Below, piece after piece: positions 28,125 to 33,298 of a stretch of DNA of 33,298 bases. Both the position numbers and the translations under genes were made by a program. Within the stretch, counting starts at the first letter, position 1. Each line of letters opens with the position of its first letter. The notes under the pieces are model-generated. The model was given only the letters and a program-made list of their open reading frames with translations. It was not told the origin of the DNA and ran no database searches. Origin of the DNA: Akkermansia sp. (GTDB lineage Bacteria > Verrucomicrobiota > Verrucomicrobiia > Verrucomicrobiales > Akkermansiaceae); the NCBI GenBank assembly GCA_017549485.1, contig JAFYUT010000018.1, forward strand, positions 1-33,298. Reading direction: 5' to 3'.

Positions 28125-31100
28125 ATGAAGCTCAGAAAATTTAAACCTTTGCCTAAGAAATTAGTCAAGAGAAAGAAGCATGGTTTTGCCTTGATTGCTT
28201 CTTTGACGCTGATGATGCTCTTGGCTCTTCTTGCTGTAGGTATTATGGCTACTGCTTCATCGCAGAGTCGTATATCTGCTCAGACCATTCTCCAAGCACA
28301 GGCTCGCCAACAGGCTTTGGTCGGGTTGGATGCCGCTCTCGGTGAGTTGCAGGTGGCGCTCGGCCCCGATTGCCGTGTAACGGCTAACTCCGGTATCTCG
28401 GAAAAGTGTGGCTCTCGCTATATTCTCGGTGTGTGGGATAGTTGGTCCGGCCCCATCTATGGCCGTGCCAAAATAGGTGACCACAAGGGCTCTTCCATTA
28501 AAGAAACTTATGAGCCCGGGCGCCCCTCCATGTTCCGCCAGTGGTTGATTTCTTCCCGTCAACCGTCAGAGCTTAAAAAGTTTGCCTCGGCTGCTTCACT
28601 CGGCACATCCAGCCCCGGTAAACGCGTTTGCATGGTGGGTGAGGGCACGTTGGGTTCTGCCGGTTCTCGTGATGAAAACTGCGTTTTTGCAGATTTGGTA
28701 TACACCCCCGCCTCCGGTCGCAATAAAGCTTGCTATGCATGGTGGGTAGGCGGTGAAAACCAAAAATCCAAAGTTACTATCAAGAATCCGCAAATAGGCT
28801 CCAACCCCAAGGAGGTGTTACGTGCTACTTGGAATGCCCCCGCTCCCATCTTTAAAGACGGTGCATTCAACGCCGGCGACATCAGCGAGCCCGAAAAACT
28901 GCTCACCATGCGCAGCTTGGCTCATGTGGATGGTGTTACCCAGTTCGGCATGCCGTATTTCTTTGATGTGACCACCAACTCGTACTCTCTCCCCATTAAT
29001 GTGCGTACAGGTGGCCTCAAGCAAGACCTTTGCCTCTTGCTCGGTAAGAAAGGTAACTTTGAGGCTGAGCGAGAGTTCCAGCCGGATGAAAAGCGAGATT
29101 GCCCGATTGCCGATTATGATGGCGACTTGCAGGCCGGCTCTGAAAAGAACCTGCCCATCGGTTCATGGCAGAACTTGTATGCCTATTACAACTGCTGGCC
29201 GAACGGCAGCGCTCAGGATAACAAGAATGTGACGGCTCGCCTCCTCGGCAATGTTGATAACGCTTACACGCGTATCAGTGGTACGGCTATCCCTAACCAG
29301 GGCGATAACAGAACACCGCAGAATCTTGAGACGTACTCTCCCGGTGGCGGTTGCTCTATTTATGATTCCCGCTCATTGATGCACAACGGTGATGATGCTG
29401 CCGGTTATGCCCGCACTCCCGTGTTGCTCTCCTACATGTGTACGTTCGGTTTGGTGGAAGAGGACCATAAGAATAACGATGGTTCTCTCGCGATGACCTC
29501 AGACCAACAGCAGGTACACCGCTTGGGTATGTGTTTCTCCCCCATGTTCCTGTGGTGGAACCCCTACAACGTGCCCATGAAGATTCGCGGTGAGCAGCTC
29601 TGGGCGCAGTCCATCCCCTATAAGACCATTTGGTTGCAGACCTATGCCGTATCTCAGGCCGGTACTTGGAATTATAAGTGGCAAACGTACGCCATGCACC
29701 AGAACTCTGCAGATACGGGTTTCGGTATGGACTACGGTAACTACTTCTTGGCCACGGTCGGTGGCGCCAATCAAGATATTGAGTTTGCTCCCGGTGAGAT
29801 TCTCTTCTTCTCTCACGGTAACTCTCGCAGCAACCGTAATGGTGCTTTCGACAACCCGCTTGTGTTGGGCTACAACCCCAGTGCCGTAGCCGGTTATAAT
29901 GCTCGTTTCTACACCATGGGCTCCGGTATGGAAAGCTCTGCTGCCGGTGTTGCGTCTGCCGCTAATATGGAGGCAGGCCTCTTCAAGCTGCGTCTCCGTT
30001 TGGGTATTAACGCTTCCGGTGGTTCATACACGACTGACGGTGTTTGGTTTGCCCCGCAGGTAGTGGAGGCTATCTCGGTGATGAACGGTTTTGCCGGACG
30101 TTATCAGGACAGCGGTTCTGACACAGCAATCGGTAAGCGTGGTCACAGCCCGCAGCGTTTCTTGATGGGGTGGTATGATCCCTCCACCGCCGGTGAAGAT
30201 GAAACGGTGATTTGCGATGAGAATCGCAACGATGCGGTGTGGCGTGCCGATGGTTCCCAGCGTGACAGTGCTGTACCGTATTTCATTGCGGCAGTAGGTG
30301 TGGCTCCCAAATCTGCCAACCTTAATTTGGATGCCCGCGTATTTGAAGGTAAAGATTATCGTACCAAATCCTGGCAGCACTCCAGCCCGGCTTTCTGGGG
30401 CAGCATGATTATCAGACCCGATGATCAGCAGCGCCAGTACCACCCCTATCAGCTCGCCGTGCTTGATGTGGGTGCCGGTATGAATGCTTGCCCCATGGAC
30501 AGCATTGGCCGCAACGGTGTGCTGGGTATCAACTCCGGTGGTGAGCAGGTATCGTTCGCCTCTGTGTTGGAGCTGCCCGTGCATCCTCCGTTCTCTCTGG
30601 CCGGTTTCTCCGGTATGCGTTTGCAACCCGGATGGTATGCTCCCTCCGGTGGTGGTTCTCTGCCTGCATTGCGCCGTATGCTTTACCAGAGCGGTGTGCC
30701 CGGCGTGGGTATAGGCAATGCCTTTGCAGACCCCTGCTTGCCGGCAGATGGTATCTATGCCTTCCACAAGACGAACATTCCTACCGGTTCCGGTGGCAAT
30801 GGGCAAGTGTTCAGTGATTTCTACGACCATGGTCTCTTGATTAATGATGCTTTGTGGGATCGCTGGTTCTGCTCCTCCATTTCTGATATGCCTGATAAAG
30901 AGGCCCAGAAAGTGGCAAAAGATTTCTTCTCTGCCAAGAGTGGTGAAGAACAATCTGCCCGTACCCAGCTCCCCGTGGCTCGCTACGTGCGTACCGGTGA
31001 GCCCTACAATAATGAGGAAATTATCAGCAAAATCATGAAGAAAGACGGCTGGAAGTACATTGCCCAGTATCTCATGATTGATGGTGGCTTCAACGTCAAC

Positions 31101-31931
31101 TCTACCTCGGTAGACGCATGGGCAGCTGCATTGCAGGGCCTTGCCCGCCGCCAGTTGGTAACGAACGCCTCCGGTAAGTTGTCTCTGGTTGAGGGTAGCT
31201 CTGAGACGGAGACCGACACCGTCATGTTCCCCCGCTTCATGGTTTCTACCTCCGACAAGGCCATTGACCCCAACGGTGGATATAACATGATGATGGGTTC
31301 CTCCGATGTCCGCAGCGGCATGGGCGGTGGCTTGTCTGCATGGGGTGATATACGTGAGCTGGATGCTTCTCAGATTCGTCAGTTGGCAGAGGCTATGGTA
31401 GAGCAGGTGCGTGAGCGCGGGCCCTTCCTGAATATGTCCGACTTTATCAACCGTCGTTTGGATACCAAGAACAAAGAGCACGCCCTCAAGGGTGCCTTGC
31501 AGGCTGCTATTGATAATGCCTCTCTCAATGATGGTTTTGATGACGAAACTACCAATCCGCAGGGCGGCGGCCTTTACAAGTTCCCTGAGGCTGAGGAAGG
31601 CTCTATCTATACGGCTGCCCCCGGTTACCTGATTCAGAGTGATATCTTGCTCTCCTTGGGTAACATCCTGACCGTGCGCGATGATACCTTCACCGTGCGC
31701 TCCTATGGTTGCGTGCGCAATGAGAACGGCGGCGTGCTGGCTCAGGCTTGGTGTGAGGCTGTTGTACAGCGTACCATTGAGTACGTTGATTCCATGAATC
31801 AGCCCTCTGACAGTGATTACGAGCCCGATGGCTCCAACACTACCAAGACCAAGCTGACTGCTACCAACCAAGTGCTTGGCCGTAAGTTCCGCGTAGTTTC
31901 CTTCAAGTGGCTCGACGCTTGGGATATCTGA
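28125..31931 (+). CDS. Giant verrucomicrobial prepilin-like (PilX-type) protein
   Basis: A 1268-residue protein with a class III (type IV pilin-like) N-terminus: basic leader KKLVKRKKHG, then the hydrophobic helix FALIASLTLMMLLALLAVGI (about 22-41). A prepilin peptidase could cut after the Gly. The next part has the motif ALGELQVALGPDCRVTA, and the C-terminal region has DDTFTVRSYGCVRNENGGV followed by AQAWCEAVVQRTIEYVD. Both are familiar from a large paralogous family in Verrucomicrobiota, often annotated as PilX-like or Verru_Chthon cassette proteins. The middle is Trp/Tyr/Gly/Asn-rich, as in surface proteins, with several cysteines. It likely sits in the envelope or at the surface as a pseudopilin-type component, and may work with the secretin/PilM cluster at 2728-10425. 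It is a single-gene unit with its own promoter and terminator. Confidence 0.82.
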   Translation: MKLRKFKPLPKKLVKRKKHGFALIASLTLMMLLALLAVGIMATASSQSRISAQTILQAQARQQALVGLDAALGELQVALGPDCRVTANSGISEKCGSRYILGVWDSWSGPIYGRAKIGDHKGSSIKETYEPGRPSMFRQWLISSRQPSELKKFASAASLGTSSPGKRVCMVGEGTLGSAGSRDENCVFADLVYTPASGRNKACYAWWVGGENQKSKVTIKNPQIGSNPKEVLRATWNAPAPIFKDGAFNAGDISEPEKLLTMRSLAHVDGVTQFGMPYFFDVTTNSYSLPINVRTGGLKQDLCLLLGKKGNFEAEREFQPDEKRDCPIADYDGDLQAGSEKNLPIGSWQNLYAYYNCWPNGSAQDNKNVTARLLGNVDNAYTRISGTAIPNQGDNRTPQNLETYSPGGGCSIYDSRSLMHNGDDAAGYARTPVLLSYMCTFGLVEEDHKNNDGSLAMTSDQQQVHRLGMCFSPMFLWWNPYNVPMKIRGEQLWAQSIPYKTIWLQTYAVSQAGTWNYKWQTYAMHQNSADTGFGMDYGNYFLATVGGANQDIEFAPGEILFFSHGNSRSNRNGAFDNPLVLGYNPSAVAGYNARFYTMGSGMESSAAGVASAANMEAGLFKLRLRLGINASGGSYTTDGVWFAPQVVEAISVMNGFAGRYQDSGSDTAIGKRGHSPQRFLMGWYDPSTAGEDETVICDENRNDAVWRADGSQRDSAVPYFIAAVGVAPKSANLNLDARVFEGKDYRTKSWQHSSPAFWGSMIIRPDDQQRQYHPYQLAVLDVGAGMNACPMDSIGRNGVLGINSGGEQVSFASVLELPVHPPFSLAGFSGMRLQPGWYAPSGGGSLPALRRMLYQSGVPGVGIGNAFADPCLPADGIYAFHKTNIPTGSGGNGQVFSDFYDHGLLINDALWDRWFCSSISDMPDKEAQKVAKDFFSAKSGEEQSARTQLPVARYVRTGEPYNNEEIISKIMKKDGWKYIAQYLMIDGGFNVNSTSVDAWAAALQGLARRQLVTNASGKLSLVEGSSETETDTVMFPRFMVSTSDKAIDPNGGYNMMMGSSDVRSGMGGGLSAWGDIRELDASQIRQLAEAMVEQVRERGPFLNMSDFINRRLDTKNKEHALKGALQAAIDNASLNDGFDDETTNPQGGGLYKFPEAEEGSIYTAAPGYLIQSDILLSLGNILTVRDDTFTVRSYGCVRNENGGVLAQAWCEAVVQRTIEYVDSMNQPSDSDYEPDGSNTTKTKLTATNQVLGRKFRVVSFKWLDAWDI

Positions 31932-31948
31932 TGCGCGATTTCAGATTC

Positions 31949-31991
31949 AACAAAACGGCCTATCCTGTTAAGCGGATAGGCCGTTTTTGTT
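31949..31991 (+). terminator. Terminator of the giant prepilin-like gene
   Basis: The stem CGGCCTATCC/GGATAGGCCG (31956-31965 and 31974-31983) is flanked by AACAAAA and TTTTTGTT, which extend the pairing and supply the T-run (31984-31988). Confidence 0.92.
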
Positions 31992-32051
31992 GATGTGAGT
32001 CGCGAGACTCTGCTTGTTAATGCTCTCAAATGGTGGGGTAGGGCAGGGGGC

Positions 32052-32331
32052 TTACAGTAATGTGCTAAGCGTTCGGAGCAACTTGAGATTGCCGCCGGAG
32101 GCTGAATAGTGCAGGGCGTTTTTGCCTTTTAATGTGGCTGCCGTTGTATCTGCTCCGTGTGTTATCAGTAGCTCTGCAAGGGGAGGGGGCGCATGCACTG
32201 CGTCCTGCATACATCAAGGCTGTTTTTCCTTTGGCTGTACACAGGTTAATGTCGACTCCCGACTCGATAAGGGCTCCGGCTTCTGCGGCTTTTCCGGCCT
32301 TGTATAGTTTAATAAGGAGGGGTATTTTCAT
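32052..32331 (-). pseudogene. Ankyrin-repeat protein gene with a single-base frameshift
   Basis: From ATG 32331 the first frame encodes MKIPLLIKLYKAGKAAEAG, an ankyrin-like ALIESGVDINLCTAKGKTAL and then loses the repeat pattern after about residue 47. The +1 frame then reads AELLITHGADTTAATLKGKN, ALHYSASGGNLKLLRTL and STLL before TAA at 32052, clearly the next ankyrin repeat. The region is 280 nt long, one more than a multiple of three. The likely site is the G-run GGGGAGGGGG on the plus strand (32180-32189): removing one base of the five-G run restores a continuous protein of about 92 residues. A Shine-Dalgarno-like AGGAG lies 10-12 nt upstream of the start. It may be a pseudogene, a phase-variable gene or a sequencing error. 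Function would be protein binding. Confidence 0.82.
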
Positions 32332-32499
32332 GGAATGGGGGCTCCTTTCTATTCGTTTCACCCACCACTTTGCATGGTTTTTTGTGTCATTGCAATGAAA
32401 AAAATGCTTCTCGCGCGCGTGCGCGTGTACATATAGTGTGAAATCGTCTTAAAATTCCTTAAATCGCAGAAAAAAATTGCGTAATACTGAAGAAAAGGC
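32332..32499. other. Intergenic region with an alternating purine-pyrimidine tract
   Basis: I see no gene here. It contains the upstream region of the ankyrin gene and a 24-nt perfectly alternating pyrimidine-purine tract (32412-32435, CG-rich then TA-rich), a sequence type prone to form Z-DNA. A/T-rich DNA (32450-32499) leads into the rpsL promoter. Confidence 0.6.
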
Positions 32500-32527
32500 T
32501 TGCAAAACCGTTAAAATATAGTAAACT
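32500..32527 (+). promoter_or_regulatory. Candidate promoter of rpsL-rpsG
   Basis: TTGCAA (32500-32505), a 16-nt spacer, TAAACT (32522-32527), predicted start near 32534. An overlapping TATAGT (32517-32522) is closer to consensus but has too short a spacer (11 nt). The upstream DNA is A/T-rich. Confidence 0.5.
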
Positions 32528-32533
32528 GGTGCA

Positions 32534-32675
32534 CCTCCTAATGCGCAGGAATGCAGCATAAAGGAGCAAGAACTATCGGGTTCACCGCCGGATAAACGGA
32601 ATCCTTCTCCGGTAATGAGAAGCTCTTCCACCTCCGGCCAACACCTGAAACTAATTAATAATCAAAGAAGGAAAC
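32534..32675 (+). promoter_or_regulatory. Long structured leader of the rpsL-rpsG operon
   Basis: About 142 nt separate the predicted transcription start from the rpsL ATG. A hairpin pairs CTCCT with AGGAG (32535-32539 with 32562-32566) and ATGC with GCAT (32541-32544 with 32556-32559). A second pairs CCGGA with TCCGG (32588-32592 with 32608-32612). An AAGGA ribosome-binding motif lies at 32668-32672, 3 nt before the ATG. Such leaders often carry autoregulatory ribosomal-protein sites; I recognise no known one. Confidence 0.42.
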
Positions 32676-33077
32676 ATGCCGACCATCAATCAGCTCGTCC
32701 GTAAGGGACGTATCGTACCGGAAGAGAAGTCGAAGTCTCGCGCTCTTCATAGCTGCCCGCAGCGTCGTGGCGTCTGCCTCCAGGTGATGACGCGTACGCC
32801 GAAGAAGCCGAACTCCGCTCTTCGTAAAGTTGCTAAAGTTCGCCTTACCAATGGCGAAGAAGTAATCGCCTACATCGGCGGTGAGGGCCACAACCTCCAG
32901 GAACACTCCATCGTGCTCGTTCGCGGCGGTCGTGTGAAGGACTTGCCCGGTGTGCGTTATCACATCGTTCGTGGTGCTCTGGACTGCCTTGGCGTTGACA
33001 AGCGCCGCCGTGGCCGTTCTAAGTACGGTGCTAAGCGCCCCAAAGCAGGTGCTGCCGCTCCCGCTAAGAAGAAATAA
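32676..33077 (+). CDS. rpsL: 30S ribosomal protein S12
   Basis: S12 (133 aa) lies at the decoding centre and governs translational accuracy. The N-terminal [69 protein letters not shown] and [10 protein letters not shown] motifs are all present. The lysines of TPKKPNS and GRVKDLP, where streptomycin-resistance substitutions occur in other bacteria, are wild-type. The C-terminus is extended by an Ala/Lys tail ([10 protein letters not shown]). It starts the str-type operon: rpsG follows after 28 nt. This is one of the few genes here with a Shine-Dalgarno-like motif (AAGGA, 32668-32672). Confidence 0.98.
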   Translation: MPTINQLVRKGRIVPEEKSKSRALHSCPQRRGVCLQVMTRTPKKPNSALRKVAKVRLTNGEEVIAYIGGEGHNLQEHSIVLVRGGRVKDLPGVRYHIVRGALDCLGVDKRRRGRSKYGAKRPKAGAAAPAKKK

Positions 33078-33105
33078 ACTGTTGAACCTTTAATATCATA
33101 CTATT

Positions 33106-33298
33106 ATGGCTCGTCGTAAACGCGTCTATAAGAAGATTGAGCGTCGTGACTCTCGTTACGACTCTGTATTGGTAGGCCGCCTTATCGGTAAGGTGATGCT
33201 TGCCGGCAAGCGCGCTCTTGCTGAGCGTATCGTTTACAAGGCTATCGACCTTGCTAACGAGGGTACGGACACTGTAAGCCCCCTTGAGGTGCTCACCC
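33106..33298 (+). CDS. rpsG: 30S ribosomal protein S7, N-terminal fragment
   Basis: The first 64 codons of S7 are visible before the right edge cuts the gene. The sequence starts MARRKRVYKKIERRDSRYDS and continues VLVGRLIGKVMLAGKRALAE, then ERIVYKAID, matching the family pattern (MARR..., L..K..N..M..GKK..AE.I.Y.A). S7 nucleates the 30S head and contacts E-site tRNA. It lies 28 nt after rpsL, in the usual str operon order; fusA would be expected next, outside the window. Confidence 0.96.
   Translation, partial: MARRKRVYKKIERRDSRYDSVLVGRLIGKVMLAGKRALAERIVYKAIDLANEGTDTVSPLEVLT

Noticed and set aside
30024..31871. Minus-strand open frame of 615 codons opposite the giant prepilin-like gene
   Set aside because: It mirrors the coding strand of a clearly recognisable verrucomicrobial protein; composition is His/Thr/Gly-rich without domain pattern.
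32676..33077. Streptomycin-resistance substitution in S12
   Set aside because: The lysines of TPKKPNS and GRVKDLP are wild-type.

Overview
The window looks like a chromosomal segment of an Akkermansia-like bacterium (Verrucomicrobiota, Akkermansiaceae). The main evidence is a minus-strand cluster (10425 to 2728) with the gene order and protein architecture of the Amuc_1098-Amuc_1102 locus of Akkermansia muciniphila: TPR-secretin, small membrane protein, Amuc_1100-like pilus-associated protein, PilM-like ATPase, and a secreted protein with a lysine-rich tail. A giant prepilin-like protein (28125-31931) has the N-terminal GELQ...GPD.RVTA pattern familiar from verrucomicrobial PilX-like paralogues. 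The Amuc_1100-like protein appears clearly diverged from what I remember of the A. muciniphila protein, so this is probably another species or genus. No complete mobile element, CRISPR array or prophage is visible; most of the window is ordinary chromosomal backbone.

Layout, left to right. (1) 1-1006: ribosomal genes rplX-rplE-rpsH on the minus strand with their own promoter; rplN is not upstream and rpsN is absent between rplE and rpsH. (2) 1050-2611: a MATE exporter directly behind tRNA-Glu and its terminator hairpin. (3) 2664-10486: the type IV pilus-like cluster. (4) 10564-12620, plus strand: lgt, tRNA-Tyr, tRNA-Val and purN. (5) 12640-21860, minus strand: a seven-gene MoxR/Bat operon (moxR, DUF58, DUF4381-like, BatA, BatB-BatC fusion with an 18-bp minisatellite, BatD-BatE fusion, DUF4105-like). 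(6) 21983-22794: rpmB, a structured RNA-like stretch and a 75-residue orphan resembling an integrase arm domain. (7) 22826-24949, minus strand: ychF and a GtrB-like glycosyltransferase. (8) 25005-28070, plus strand: a chagasin-type protease inhibitor with a small unknown gene, then a polar amino-acid ABC transporter whose lipoprotein binding domain and permease are fused. (9) 28073-31991: the giant prepilin-like protein. (10) 32052-33298: a frameshifted ankyrin gene, a Z-DNA-prone tract, and the start of the rpsL-rpsG operon behind a long structured leader.

How the parts fit. The secretin, PilM/N-like ATPase and Amuc_1099/1100/1102-like proteins probably form an envelope-spanning pilus or secretion platform; the prepilin-like protein is a plausible client or minor component, although no prepilin peptidase, PilB or PilC is present here. 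The Bat operon would be an inner-membrane/periplasmic VWA-TPR complex driven by the MoxR AAA+ ATPase. Lgt would lipidate exported lipoproteins such as the fused ABC binding protein.

A recurring feature is that sigma70-like promoters (TTGnnn, 16-17 bp, TAnnnT) of many non-ribosomal genes predict transcription starts within about 0-9 nt of the start codon, while ribosomal genes have leaders of about 29-142 nt. Shine-Dalgarno motifs are scarce. All functional calls come from reading the sequence; no database search was run.
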